DNA of 64,000 nucleotides from Sphingobacterium populi (GCF_001586775.1 NZ_LQXS01000005.1:186001-250000), one strand, 5' to 3'. Numbered from the stretch's first letter, positions 45,487 through 55,137 are shown. A program made the numbers and translations. Notes: generated by a model not told the origin, from the sequence alone.

Positions 45487-45494
45487 TACTTTTG
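45487..45494 (+). promoter_or_regulatory. rsmA -7 element
   Basis: TACTTTTG, identical to the divergent pdxA element, 18 bases before the rsmA ATG. A weak TCG sits at the -33 distance. Confidence 0.55.
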
Positions 45495-45512
45495 AAGCAT
45501 CAAACAAGCACT

Positions 45513-46295
45513 ATGAGTACAGTACGCGCGAAAAAACACCTTGGTCAACATTTCCTAAATGACAAATCTGCCGCCCTGCGAATTGTCGATGCTTTGCAAC
45601 CAGAGTTGGGATTCCAACAGGTGTTGGAAGTGGGGCCAGGAATGGGTGTTTTATCAGACATTTTGCTCACACGCGAGCAAAACTATCAAACTTGGCTTAT
45701 CGATATCGACGACGAATCCGTCGGCTATCTGGCTAATCAGTATCCCAACTTGGGCGATCGTTTGATTCATGGTGACTTTTTAGCGTTGGATTTTGATCAA
45801 CATTTTCCAAGTAGCGTAGCTATTATTGGTAATTTCCCATACAACATTTCGTCTCAGATTTTATTTAAAATACTAGACGAACGACACAAAGTGATACAGA
45901 TGGTCGGTATGTTTCAAAAGGAAGTAGCCGAGCGCTGTGTAGCCAAGCCTGGAGGCAAAGAATACGGTATTTTGAGTGTTTTCTTGCAAGCCTATTATGA
46001 TGTAGAATACCTTTTCACGGTCAAAGCAGGTGCATTTACACCACCGCCAAAAGTTCTTTCGGGGGTGATGCGCATGACGCGTAATGATAGAGAAACGTTA
46101 GATTGTGACGAAAAACTTTTTTGGCGCGTCGTAAAAGCCGCTTTTAACCAAAGACGCAAAACATTGCGCAATGCCCTTTCCGCGGTGCTCCCCAAAGATC
46201 GAATGAGCAATAATCCGCTCTACGAACTACGAGCAGAGCGATTAACCGTGGCCGATTTTGAAAATCTGACCAAAGAGATTGGTGCCGTGCTATGA
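45513..46295 (+). CDS. rsmA: 16S rRNA (adenine1518-N6/adenine1519-N6)-dimethyltransferase
   Basis: KsgA/RsmA dimethylates two adjacent adenines near the 3' end of 16S rRNA. 260 aa; the start MSTVRAKKHLGQHFL is canonical (an ORF extension from 45492 adds seven residues and begins in the -7 element). SAM-binding VLEVGPGMGVLS and the catalytic GNFPYNIS are intact, as is the C-terminal AAFNQRRKTLRNAL. Its stop overlaps the start of the FAD monooxygenase gene (ATGA). Confidence 0.97.
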   Translation: MSTVRAKKHLGQHFLNDKSAALRIVDALQPELGFQQVLEVGPGMGVLSDILLTREQNYQTWLIDIDDESVGYLANQYPNLGDRLIHGDFLALDFDQHFPSSVAIIGNFPYNISSQILFKILDERHKVIQMVGMFQKEVAERCVAKPGGKEYGILSVFLQAYYDVEYLFTVKAGAFTPPPKVLSGVMRMTRNDRETLDCDEKLFWRVVKAAFNQRRKTLRNALSAVLPKDRMSNNPLYELRAERLTVADFENLTKEIGAVL

Positions 46296-47461
46296 AAAGC
46301 TTAGACTGCGAATTTGCCATCATTGGCGGCGGAGTAGCAGGGTTGAGCATGGGAATCTCACTCCAGGCTTTAGGGAAGGACTTTCTTATTTTTGAGCAAG
46401 CAAGTGAGCTGCGCGGTATTGGTGCTGGATTTGGTCTGGCGGCCAATGCTATGCATGCCTTCGAATATTTAGGATTGCGACAAGAAGCAGAGCAGATCGG
46501 ATTTTACACCAAAACATACAATATCTTGGACCAAAAAGGTCAAGTATTGATTGCGCCAGATACCGCACGTTTGGGCATGCAGTATCAGCAGCATAATTTC
46601 ACGGTGCATCGGGCAGATTTACATCAATTTCTCCAGTCCAAATTAAAGGCAGATCAGCTTTTGCTTGGCAAGCGCATTCAGCGCTACGAACAGCAACAAG
46701 ATCGTATTCGATTGATATTCGCTGATAATAGCTCCTATTCTTGTCGCTATCTTCTTGTCGCCGACGGGGTCAAATCACCCATTCGCCAACAACTGTTGCC
46801 AATGTCCACACCACGCTTTGCCGGTTACACTTGCTGGCGCGCTACGATCGATAATGCGAACATTGGACTGAAAGATGGTTCTGAAACGTGGGGCGCACAA
46901 GGCCGCTTTGGAATGACGCCGCTTGTGCGAGATCGTGTGTACTGGTACGCCTGTCTTAATGCCAAAGCACAAGACGAAACATATAAAAAGTATTCGCCGC
47001 AAGATCTTTTGCGTCATTTTGGAAATTATCATTCTCCTATTCCAACTATATTAGCGCAAACTGCGCCCGAGGATCTTTTGTGGAATGATATTGTTGATAT
47101 TAAACCGTTGTCGCATTTTGCATTTGGATCGATTCTGTTAATGGGCGATGCCGCGCATGCCACGACGCCAAATATGGGACAAGGAGCTTGTCAAGCATTG
47201 GAAGATGTTGCCGTGCTGACAGATGAACTCAAAAAGAATCAAACAGTACCGCAAGCATTCGTTCATTTTGAACGACGCAGATTGGCACGCACACGCTACA
47301 TTACCACAACCTCATGGCGTATCGGCAAGATCGCACAATGGTCCAATCCGATTTTGGTGCCAATACGCAATGTACTTATGCGAGCCATGCCAGCAAGCTG
47401 GAGCGAAGCCTCACTTAACAAATTATTAAAACAAGATTTTTTGACCATTAATCCTTCTTAA
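46292..47461 (+). CDS. FAD-dependent monooxygenase (aromatic hydroxylase-like)
   Basis: A 389-aa group-A flavin monooxygenase. The Rossmann motif IIGGGVAGLSMGISL is at about 10-24, the DG motif in LLVADGVKSPIRQ, and the second FAD motif LMGDAAHATTPNMGQGACQALED is near residue 290. The C-terminal part is short. Related proteins hydroxylate aromatic or quinone compounds, including tetracycline-type and zeaxanthin-type enzymes; the substrate is not clear. It overlaps rsmA by 4 bases and the next gene begins on its last base. Confidence 0.9.
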   Translation: MKSLDCEFAIIGGGVAGLSMGISLQALGKDFLIFEQASELRGIGAGFGLAANAMHAFEYLGLRQEAEQIGFYTKTYNILDQKGQVLIAPDTARLGMQYQQHNFTVHRADLHQFLQSKLKADQLLLGKRIQRYEQQQDRIRLIFADNSSYSCRYLLVADGVKSPIRQQLLPMSTPRFAGYTCWRATIDNANIGLKDGSETWGAQGRFGMTPLVRDRVYWYACLNAKAQDETYKKYSPQDLLRHFGNYHSPIPTILAQTAPEDLLWNDIVDIKPLSHFAFGSILLMGDAAHATTPNMGQGACQALEDVAVLTDELKKNQTVPQAFVHFERRRLARTRYITTTSWRIGKIAQWSNPILVPIRNVLMRAMPASWSEASLNKLLKQDFLTINPS

Positions 47462-48393
47462 TGACAACACGTATTCTTATCGTAGACGATATTCATCCTG
47501 TTTTTTTGGAGAAACTGCAACGTAACCATGTGGAATTGATCTATGAACCAAATATCAACAAACAGGATGCAGAGCTGTTGGTAAAAGATATGGATGGGTT
47601 AATTATTCGTTCCAAGTTTTTTGTGGATGAAGATTTTCTAGTCCGCGCGCCCAAACTTCGCTTTATTGGACGGGCAGGTGCTGGTATGGACAATATTGAT
47701 GATGTGGCTGCACAAAAGCGTGGTATTCAGCTATTCCCAGCCAACGAAGGCAACCGCGACGCCGTAGGCGAACACATGATCGGCATGCTCCTCAGCTTAA
47801 TGAATAAGCTGCGACGTGCGCATCAGCAGATTACCCATCAACAATGGTTGCGCGAAGAAAATCGCGGGCTTGAGCTCAAAGGATCTACGGTGGCACTGAT
47901 TGGCTATGGCCATAATGGGCAAGCGATGGCCAAAAAATTGTCAGGTTTTGAAGTGGAGGTGATCGCTTACGACAAATATAAAACCGGTTTCTCCGATCAA
48001 TATGTGCGCGAAGTATCTATGGAAGAAATTGTAAAACACGCTGACGTACTGAGCTTTCATATTCCGCTAACGCGGGAAACAAAAGGTATGGTCAACGATG
48101 AATACCTACATCACTTCCGCAAACCGATCTTCTTTTTGATGGGAGCACGAGGTGGCATAGTCGATGTATCTGCGGTGCTGAAAGGATTGGATGCAGGAAA
48201 AATCCGTGGCGCAGCATTCGATGTATTGCCCATTGAAAAATTTCCGGCTTTAGCCGAGCAATCGTGGTTTGAGGAGCTGGTTAGTCGTGACAATGTTTTG
48301 CTAAGTCCGCATGTGGCTGGCTGGACAGTAGAAAGTTACTATAAACTTTCTGAGGTATTAGCCGACAAAATTTCACAACACTTAGCTTGTTGA
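47461..48393 (+). CDS. D-2-hydroxyacid dehydrogenase (SerA-like)
   Basis: A 310-aa NAD-dependent 2-hydroxyacid dehydrogenase. The NAD-binding GYGHNG motif lies in VALIGYGHNGQAMAKKL. Catalytic residues fall in MGARGGIVD (Arg), the FDVLPIEK region (Glu) and LLSPHVAGWT (His). It resembles phosphoglycerate dehydrogenase without the regulatory ACT domain. The first base of its ATG is the last base of the preceding stop. Ends at a strong terminator. Confidence 0.9.
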   Translation: MTTRILIVDDIHPVFLEKLQRNHVELIYEPNINKQDAELLVKDMDGLIIRSKFFVDEDFLVRAPKLRFIGRAGAGMDNIDDVAAQKRGIQLFPANEGNRDAVGEHMIGMLLSLMNKLRRAHQQITHQQWLREENRGLELKGSTVALIGYGHNGQAMAKKLSGFEVEVIAYDKYKTGFSDQYVREVSMEEIVKHADVLSFHIPLTRETKGMVNDEYLHHFRKPIFFLMGARGGIVDVSAVLKGLDAGKIRGAAFDVLPIEKFPALAEQSWFEELVSRDNVLLSPHVAGWTVESYYKLSEVLADKISQHLAC

Positions 48394-48455
48394 GCTCACT
48401 TTGCCAAGCAAAGCAGTCGCTAAGCTTCTCATAACCGATAATCGACCCTAACCAT

Positions 48456-48492
48456 AAAAAAGCCACCTGCTTCGATAGCAGGTGGCTTTTTT
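48456..48492. terminator. bidirectional terminator after the SerA-like gene
   Basis: AAAAAAGCCACCTGCT pairs with AGCAGGTGGCTTTTTT around a 5-base loop; A and T tracts on both sides suit either strand. The convergent acs gene ends 121 bases further on. Confidence 0.93.
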
Positions 48493-48613
48493 ATGCTGAT
48501 GGCTTCGTGATAGAATAGCTGGCTGATAAGGCGAGTACAATCTTCAAAAGATAAGCCCTAGCACCACACACCACCTCTGAAAAAGATGAAATTGATACCC
48601 TTCAGCAATTGCA

Positions 48614-50530
48614 TTATTTTTTATGTGCTTGCGCTCCCTCTAAGATCTTGTCAACGATTGAGGGATCCAGTAAAGTAGAGGTATCCCCAAAGTTATCGGT
48701 ATCACCTTCAGCGATTTTACGCAAAATTCTACGCATGATTTTGCCCGATCTTGTTTTAGGCAGATCTTCCACGAATTGAATCACATCAGGTTTAGCTATC
48801 GCGCCAATTAACCGAGTAACAGTCTGTAAGATATTCTGTTTAGTATCTTCTTCTTTCCCATGATGATTGGCAATCACATAGGCATAAATTCCCTGTCCTT
48901 TTACCGAGTGGGGATAACCCACGATAGCCGACTCGACAACATCCGAGTGCATGTTGATGGCATTTTCGACCTCAGCCGTTCCAATTCTGTGGCCCGAAAC
49001 ATTTAGCACGTCATCTACACGTCCCGTTATGCGATAATAACCGTCTTTGTTGCGATAGCAACCATCACCGGTAAAGTACATATCTTCATACGTAGAGAAA
49101 TACGTTTTCTGACACCGCTCATGATCGCCCCAAGTCGTACGGAGCATTCCCGGCCATGGAAATTTGATACATAAATTGCCAGTCACATCATTCTCTACAA
49201 TTTCTTTTCCGTTCTCATCCATCAGGCAAGGTTGCACACCAGGAAGCGGCAGCATAGCATAGCCGGGAATGGTGGGTGATACACCGGCTAAGGGCGCAAT
49301 TAATATACCTCCATTCTCCGTTTGCCACCACGTATCAGTGATAGGCGCATTTCCGCCACCAATCTTTTCGCTAAACCAATTCCAAGCTTCCTCATTGATG
49401 GGCTCACCTACTGATCCCAACTTACGAATACTGCTCAAATCTTTGTTTTCCAAATATTCATCGCCAAATGCCATTAAGGATCGGATTGCAGTAGGTGCTG
49501 TATAGAGAATATTGACTTTGTGCTTGGCCACAATATCCCAAAAACGACCCGCATCTGGAAACGTTGGAATGCCTTCAAACATTACTGAAGTAGCTCCCTG
49601 AGAGAGTGGGCCGTATACAATATATGAGTGCCCCGTTATCCAACCGATATCTGCCGTACAGAAATATATTTCATCCGGCTGGTATTGAAACACATTGGAG
49701 AATGTATACCCTGTATACACCATATATCCGGCCGTACTGTGTACTACGCCTTTAGGCGTGCCCGTAGATCCAGATGTGTACAAAATAAATAACGGATCTT
49801 CAGAATCCATTTCTTCTGCCGGGAAAGCCAGATTACCTTGTGTCTCTACTTTGGAGATTTCATCTTCCCACCACACATCGCGCCCTTTAATCATGGACAC
49901 CGGTGTACGAGATCGCGTTAACACGATTACGCGCTCTACCGATTGGCATTGTACTAACGCATCGTCAACAATATTTTTGAGTTCGAGCACTTTATTGCCT
50001 CTAAAGCCACCGTCAGACGTGATGACTAATTTACATTGCGCGTCGTTGATCCGGTCGGCGATCGATCTGGCTGAGAAACCACCGAATACGACCGAATGAA
50101 TAGCACCGATACGTGCACAAGCTAATGTGGCGATAGCCAGCTCAGGTACCATCGGTAGGTAAATGCATACACGATCTCCTTTCTTAACATTGTTATTTTT
50201 GAGCACGTGCGCGAATTGCTCTACTTTGGCCAACAGTTGCTTGTAGGTGAGTACGCGATGGGCTTCTTGTGGGTCATTGGGTTCCCAAATGATAGCCGGT
50301 TTATCTCCATTACTATAAATATGTCTATCCAGGCAGTTTTCAGTAATATTTAGCTTTGCTCCATCGAACCATCGGATATCGGGTTCTTTGAAATTCCAGT
50401 TAAGTACATTGGTCCACTTTCTCTTCCAGAAAAAGTGTTCAGCAATTTCTCCCCAGAATGCTTCCGGATCGGAGACGCTTTTATCATAAGCCGCTTGATA
50501 GGCTTCAAAGGTATTAATTTGAAAACTCAT
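48614..50530 (-). CDS. acs: acetyl-CoA synthetase
   Basis: A 638-aa AMP-forming acetate:CoA ligase. The AMP-binding motifs FILYTSGSTGTPKGV and TWWQTENGG are present; the hinge is in YFTGDGCYR and YRITGRVDDVLNVSGHRIGT; the acetylatable lysine is in KTRSGKIMRRI near the end. The ATG at 50530 follows a GAAAGAG stretch; an in-frame TTG at 50539 adds three residues. It has a 167-base upstream region to the divergent UbiA-like gene. Confidence 0.97.
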   Translation of the reverse strand: MSFQINTFEAYQAAYDKSVSDPEAFWGEIAEHFFWKRKWTNVLNWNFKEPDIRWFDGAKLNITENCLDRHIYSNGDKPAIIWEPNDPQEAHRVLTYKQLLAKVEQFAHVLKNNNVKKGDRVCIYLPMVPELAIATLACARIGAIHSVVFGGFSARSIADRINDAQCKLVITSDGGFRGNKVLELKNIVDDALVQCQSVERVIVLTRSRTPVSMIKGRDVWWEDEISKVETQGNLAFPAEEMDSEDPLFILYTSGSTGTPKGVVHSTAGYMVYTGYTFSNVFQYQPDEIYFCTADIGWITGHSYIVYGPLSQGATSVMFEGIPTFPDAGRFWDIVAKHKVNILYTAPTAIRSLMAFGDEYLENKDLSSIRKLGSVGEPINEEAWNWFSEKIGGGNAPITDTWWQTENGGILIAPLAGVSPTIPGYAMLPLPGVQPCLMDENGKEIVENDVTGNLCIKFPWPGMLRTTWGDHERCQKTYFSTYEDMYFTGDGCYRNKDGYYRITGRVDDVLNVSGHRIGTAEVENAINMHSDVVESAIVGYPHSVKGQGIYAYVIANHHGKEEDTKQNILQTVTRLIGAIAKPDVIQFVEDLPKTRSGKIMRRILRKIAEGDTDNFGDTSTLLDPSIVDKILEGAQAHKK

Positions 50531-50697
50531 CTCTTTCAAGTATTGTGTTAGGTTTATAGATTACGTTGCTATTTATTATTTTCAGCCAATCCGTTATTTG
50601 ATTAACTTAAACACTCGTAACTTTAACTAATTTAGCTTTTATATTAAAAAAACCCAATTTTTATAAGAATGTTTAAACAAGTTTTTTGTTGAAGATC

Positions 50698-51570
50698 ATG
50701 ATGAAAGCCCTTGCCCGTCTGTTTCGAATTTTGGTCTTTTCTAATGGAATTATTGCGCTGGCTAGTGTAGCCCAAAGCGCGTTAACGTATATAATTCTTG
50801 ATCTGCCGGTTAATCCTTTCGTATTACTCATCGAATGTTGCTCCACCATCGCGCTATATAACATGAGCTTGTTTTACGCCAAACCTGCAGAGCCCGGAAA
50901 ATCTCGATTTGCACGAACGCGCTGGTTTTTTGGACATCAGCAGGAGATGGTGACGGTCACACTGATCGCCGTGTTTAGTTTACTATATTGCCTCTGGCAC
51001 ATTCATCTCTACACCGTTTTCTACCTAGGTTTTATCGGTGTGCTGAGTTTGTTGTACAATATTCCCTTTCTTAGGCTTGGCAAGCATTCGGGTGGTTTAC
51101 GACAGATTCCAGGCCTCAAACTGTTTCATATCGCTACAGTATGGTCGTTGAGTACGGTTGGGTTGCCCGTGATTGAGGCGTGGGCAGAGGGTACAGCTAT
51201 TGATTGGACCGCTGCAAACTTTCTGGGCATTATTAAAATAGTATTCCTTTTGGTCTGCACGCTCCCTTTTGACGTTCGAGATATCAAGCAAGACTCGTAC
51301 TATAATTTGAAAACGGTGCCGACTATGATTGGCGAACAAAATGCAATACGATTAAACTATGTGCTTATTGTTTTTCACACCTTATTGATTGCGTTTGCAC
51401 CTTATGTGTTATCTATACAGATCGGATTATGGATTACGAATCTGTTTATCTTTTTCCTATTGCGTCGATTTATTTTTGTTGCTCAGCAAAAGCATTATCA
51501 TGCAGTATACTTGTTAGATCTATCCTTGGTCATTCAATTTTTAGCCGTATGGGCAGTATCATTTTATTGA
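50698..51570 (+). CDS. UbiA-like membrane protein with degenerate first Asp motif
   Basis: A 290-aa protein with about eight hydrophobic helices and the shape of UbiA-family prenyltransferases. The second Asp-rich motif is intact (FDVRDIKQD, about residues 191-199). The first motif (NDxxD) after helix 2 reads YNMSLFYAK, without its Asp residues. It may act on an unusual substrate or may have lost transferase activity. ATG codons at 50698 and 50701 are both possible. Convergent with the next gene, overlapping by 7 bases. Confidence 0.75.
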   Translation: MMKALARLFRILVFSNGIIALASVAQSALTYIILDLPVNPFVLLIECCSTIALYNMSLFYAKPAEPGKSRFARTRWFFGHQQEMVTVTLIAVFSLLYCLWHIHLYTVFYLGFIGVLSLLYNIPFLRLGKHSGGLRQIPGLKLFHIATVWSLSTVGLPVIEAWAEGTAIDWTAANFLGIIKIVFLLVCTLPFDVRDIKQDSYYNLKTVPTMIGEQNAIRLNYVLIVFHTLLIAFAPYVLSIQIGLWITNLFIFFLLRRFIFVAQQKHYHAVYLLDLSLVIQFLAVWAVSFY

Positions 51571-52229
51571 TTCTTTAATTGCAATAGCGCAATATAATAG
51601 ATTCGTTCTACCAAATCCCCGACCTTACTACGGACCTGTTCGGTTCGCGAATATAGGTCTGCTATTTTCCAAGAGCTATCTTTTACTATATCCTGTAGGT
51701 TTTCAGGTTCGTAAAGTGTAAAACCATACTGTGTGAATGGCAAAGTCTGCATAAATGCCTTACTGGCGAAGGTAATCGCCAACACGGCATCTATTTTGGC
51801 AACACGCGCCAGTTCTTGCAGCATGGCTAACGGATCTGCCCAGAAATAGAGGGTATTCACGGTGAAGATTTTATCGAAAAAATGATCCGCATAAGGAAGT
51901 GACGAACCATCGTAACAGTCAAAACATATGGCGTGTTGTGTCATCAGTGTTGCATTGAGCTGTTGCGCTTCAGACTGCATCGTCGACGATATATCAACAC
52001 CCACATACTGCAAATCATTAGCTGCACCGATCAGCTTAACCAGATGTCCGCCATTGCCGTACCCCAATTCGAGCACATGCTCGGCATCGGCCAAACGCAA
52101 TGCTTCCAAAGTTTGCAAGGTCATATTGCTATTGGTGTCATTCATGTTTTCGCCAATCTGCACACCATGTTGCCCTTCGGGACAGCGCAGTTGTGCAGCT
52201 ATCGCCTGTAATTCATTTTCTGTTGCCAT
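51564..52229 (-). CDS. class I SAM-dependent methyltransferase
   Basis: A 221-aa methyltransferase. SAM-binding motif I is HVLELGYGNGGHLVKL (about 55-70), with the motif II Asp in YVGVDISSTM and the motif IV region DKIFTVNTLYFWADP. No substrate-specific extension is visible. It overlaps the end of the UbiA-like gene convergently. Confidence 0.88.
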   Translation of the reverse strand: MATENELQAIAAQLRCPEGQHGVQIGENMNDTNSNMTLQTLEALRLADAEHVLELGYGNGGHLVKLIGAANDLQYVGVDISSTMQSEAQQLNATLMTQHAICFDCYDGSSLPYADHFFDKIFTVNTLYFWADPLAMLQELARVAKIDAVLAITFASKAFMQTLPFTQYGFTLYEPENLQDIVKDSSWKIADLYSRTEQVRSKVGDLVERIYYIALLQLKNQ

Positions 52230-52655
52230 ACACTCAATATTACTTCATTTTCATGGCGACTGTTTTCTCAGCTTATTTTTTTGCTGCAACATTAACCTAC
52301 CGCGCTACATTAGCCACGCCCGCCATCGCATTCCAAATGATTATTCTTCTCTTAAGATACAACTATTCAGAATACCAAGTGATCGATAATTGTAATTCGT
52401 CTGTCGAAATGTTTCGTACCAGAAAAATTAGCCACACAAATTACACATTCCTTCTTTGGTCACGAGATTTACAAAAGCTCAAGAATAATAGATATCATGA
52501 GCGGGCAGATGATCTGTACCAAATTCGAAAGAAAACCCTTTTACGAATGGATTTTGAACATATGAAATTTTTTTTATCCTAATTTGCAACATTGTGCTAA
52601 TGACGGCGACTATAGAATAGAAACAAGATGAAAAACACCACTGTAAAACAATAAA
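52230..52655. other. gap before the ECF sigma operon
   Basis: About 426 bases without a gene I can support. A 109-codon frame (52253-52582, forward) starts MATVFSAYFF but has no family resemblance and is A/T-rich, basic and poorly organised; I do not call it. No exact TAnnTTTG precedes the sigma gene; AATTTGC near 52581 is a one-base-short variant. A small MKNTTVKQ frame at 52628 is too short to judge. Confidence 0.5.
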
Positions 52656-53210
52656 GTGAAAGCTAGTTGGACTGATAAGGAATTAATAGACTTATGTCTT
52701 GCTGGTAAAGACAGCGGATATACACGCCTATACGAACGATATGCGACATCGATCTACAATTCGATTTATCGGTTAGTCAACAATATAGCGGAAGCCGAAG
52801 ATTTACTGCAGGAGGTATTTGTCAATGTATTTTCGAACGTAAATCGGTTGGTAGAACTAGACAGTTTCGAGGCGTGGACAAAGCGTATTGCTATCAACAA
52901 AAGTATTTCGCACCTGCGCAAACGTCGCATTTATTTTTCGGACATCGATGAAATAAAGGGCACCGAAATTCTGCACGATGAAGAAGAGAGCGAATGGCAA
53001 CAAAGTCGCGTAGAAGATATAGAACAGGCCATAGAACGGCTACCAGACACGGCCAAGACGATCGTGAATTTGTTTCTCTTTGAAGATATGTCACAAGAAG
53101 AAATCGGAGAAACGCTCGGGCTGTCGCACACCGCTGTACGTAGTCAGTACCATAGAGCCAAGCAGAAAATAGCACAAATGATAAAGGAGAAAGGGTGTTA
53201 TGGAAGATAG
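52656..53210 (+). CDS. ECF-type RNA polymerase sigma factor
   Basis: A 184-aa extracytoplasmic-function sigma factor. Region 2 covers about residues 18-85 (YERYATSIYNSIYRLV, AEDLLQEVFVNVF). Region 4 covers about 125-175 with LPDTAKTIVNLFLFEDMSQEEIGETLG and the recognition helix LSHTAVRSQYHRAKQ. The start is GTG at 52656; no in-frame ATG is better. It overlaps the next gene by 11 bases, so it is translated together with its probable anti-sigma factor. Confidence 0.93.
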   Translation: MKASWTDKELIDLCLAGKDSGYTRLYERYATSIYNSIYRLVNNIAEAEDLLQEVFVNVFSNVNRLVELDSFEAWTKRIAINKSISHLRKRRIYFSDIDEIKGTEILHDEEESEWQQSRVEDIEQAIERLPDTAKTIVNLFLFEDMSQEEIGETLGLSHTAVRSQYHRAKQKIAQMIKEKGCYGR

Positions 53211-54084
53211 ATTAAAGAAATTTGTAAACGAGAATAGGCAAGCCTTCGAACGGCATCAGCCTTCGCCACTCGTTTGGGATCGGATCAAGAAAAACTTACC
53301 GCCACAAACGGCAAACACCACGCCGGAAGAGGAAAAAGTGACACCGATACGGTGGATGCGTTCGGCCCGCACGTGGTATGCAGCAGCATCAATTGTGGCG
53401 ATATTGACAGTGACAGGGATTTTTTGGAGACAGCTCACGCAGAATGGCATCGCTACAGACGAAAACATCCAAACTCGCCTGGCGCAACAAGAACAACTGT
53501 CGGATAGTAGCAATGACGTCGTGAATACAACCACAGAGCAACCAACATCGTCGCCTCTGCAGAGCACTATCAGCAAAGATGGATCAACGCATAACATGGA
53601 TGCCCGCACAGCAACGATCAAGCCTGCAAAAACACAGAAACACGTAAACAATAATCGTCCGTTAGAAATGGAAATGGAAGATCCCCTAGTAAAATCTTAT
53701 GCTTTGCTAGCAGATGAGCATTCGGCGATCAATCGGATGGAAGGTGTGTTGCAATTGGCGAGTCTGGATTATATCCCTGATGCTGCTATGGCAAAAATTC
53801 AACAACTTATGGGAAGCGACCCAAATGAAAACATCCGCTTAGCGGCTTATGACATATTCATGGAGCACGCTTCAGCAGAGCAAAAAGAAAAGCAAATTCA
53901 GGATGTATTCCTGCAACAAAAAGATCCTGCGATGCAGATGGAGCTGATGCATGCTATGGTTGATGCAGATGCATTACAAATCAACGATGCTACGACCAAG
54001 CGACTGGAAGCGATTGTAGAAGATCCGTTGACGATTGACTTAGTCAAAGATCAGGCGTATGCCGTATTAATGAAAAATTGGTAA
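53200..54084 (+). CDS. probable membrane anti-sigma factor with repeat-like C-terminus
   Basis: A 294-aa protein. A cytoplasmic N-terminal part (residues 1-55) would bind the sigma factor, and a single membrane helix covers about 57-76 (WYAAASIVAILTVTGIFW). A Ser/Thr/Gln-rich linker (about 90-165) leads to an all-helical periplasmic part (175-294) whose repeated helix pairs resemble HEAT-type repeats (GSDPNENIRLAAYDIF, DPAMQMELMHAMVDAD). The classic ZAS zinc motif is not seen. Assignment rests on position and topology. Confidence 0.7.
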   Translation: MEDRLKKFVNENRQAFERHQPSPLVWDRIKKNLPPQTANTTPEEEKVTPIRWMRSARTWYAAASIVAILTVTGIFWRQLTQNGIATDENIQTRLAQQEQLSDSSNDVVNTTTEQPTSSPLQSTISKDGSTHNMDARTATIKPAKTQKHVNNNRPLEMEMEDPLVKSYALLADEHSAINRMEGVLQLASLDYIPDAAMAKIQQLMGSDPNENIRLAAYDIFMEHASAEQKEKQIQDVFLQQKDPAMQMELMHAMVDADALQINDATTKRLEAIVEDPLTIDLVKDQAYAVLMKNW

Positions 54085-54095
54085 AACACAACATT

Positions 54096-55093
54096 ATGAA
54101 AACACAGATAATTAGCAGCGTTATAGCCTTGGCAGCTATGTGTACCTGGGCAACTGCGCAAGTACAACACAATAACACGAAGCGAGAAAAAAAGAATTCC
54201 GTTTTAAGAAAAATAGCGGCAAACTAATGGTAAATGCCAATGCAGTATCGGTAGAAGGATATGACGGCAATGAGGTCGTCATTGCAACTTGGGCCGAACA
54301 TACAGAATATGATGAGCGCGCTGCGGGTTTGCAAGGCATTAATAGTTCAGGATTAAAGGACAATACCGGCGTTGGCTTACAGCTCACAGAATCGGATGGT
54401 ATAACCATATTAAGTGTCGTAAACCGGCAGAAATTGGACTCGATACATCTTCAGTTGCCGCATAAAATTGCCTTGGCCATCAAAGCACCTTCCAGCTGGA
54501 CCGAAGGTAAAATCGTTTTGCAAGATTTGCTCGCAGATATTGAAGTGAGTAACACGTTTGGAGATGTGAAACTCCACCAAGTGACAGGACCTATGACCGT
54601 CAAAACCGTTCATGGCAATATTGAAGCAGTACTCGACAAACCAGTAAAAGGCCCAGTTTCATTGGTTTCTACATTAGGCTTCATCGATGTTGCTGTTCCG
54701 ATTTCTACACCGGCAAATTTGGAATTACGCACTACTTTGGGAGAGATCTTCGCAGCCGAAGAACTTAATATTGATCTCAAACCTGTAGCTAACCGAAAAG
54801 AACCCACTATTGTATTGGCAAATACAAAAGCATACGTGAACACAGATAGCTTAAGCAACGAAATCGCAGCCAATATGCAGTCACAAGGTTGGCTTGACTC
54901 TATCGGAACTGTCGTAGAAGAAGCTATGGAATCAGCCAATGTAGCGTTAGAATCTGCTTTTTCTGAATTACCGCAGTCATTTACGATTTCTGGTTCATCG
55001 AATCGAATTCAAGGCACCATCAATGGCGGCGGTGAAAACATCAACCTGCGTACTACGAATGGTAAAATTTACTTGCGTACGACTAAGAAGTAA
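54096..55093 (+). pseudogene. DUF4097-like exported protein, frameshifted in a 7-A run
   Basis: The gene starts 11 bases after the anti-sigma gene with a signal peptide (MKTQIISSVIALAAMCTWATAQ). The frame stops at about 54227, but the rest of the protein continues in another frame: EFRFKKNSGKLMV, then a beta-rich body (VEGYDGNEVVIAT, MTVKTVHGNIEAVLD, GSSNRIQGTINGGGENINL) like DUF4097 beta-helix proteins. Changing the A run at 54187-54193 from seven to eight restores one 332-codon frame. It would be an exported beta-helix protein controlled by the sigma factor. Could be error or phase variation. Confidence 0.82.
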
Positions 55094-55129
55094 GCCAAAG
55101 CAAAACGCGAAAGTCGACTTTAAAATGCG

Positions 55130-55137
55130 TAACTTTG
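55130..55137 (+). promoter_or_regulatory. uvrA -7 element
   Basis: TAACTTTG, exact TAnnTTTG, 24 bases before the uvrA ATG at 55162. No clear -33. Confidence 0.5.

Noticed and set aside
44340..45551. Longer pdxA frame to 45551
   Set aside because: It crosses the pdxA promoter and overlaps the divergent rsmA gene; the family start is at 45395.
52253..52582. 109-codon forward frame in the gap before the sigma factor gene
   Set aside because: No family resemblance, A/T-driven composition, and no promoter or ribosome-binding signal; could be chance.
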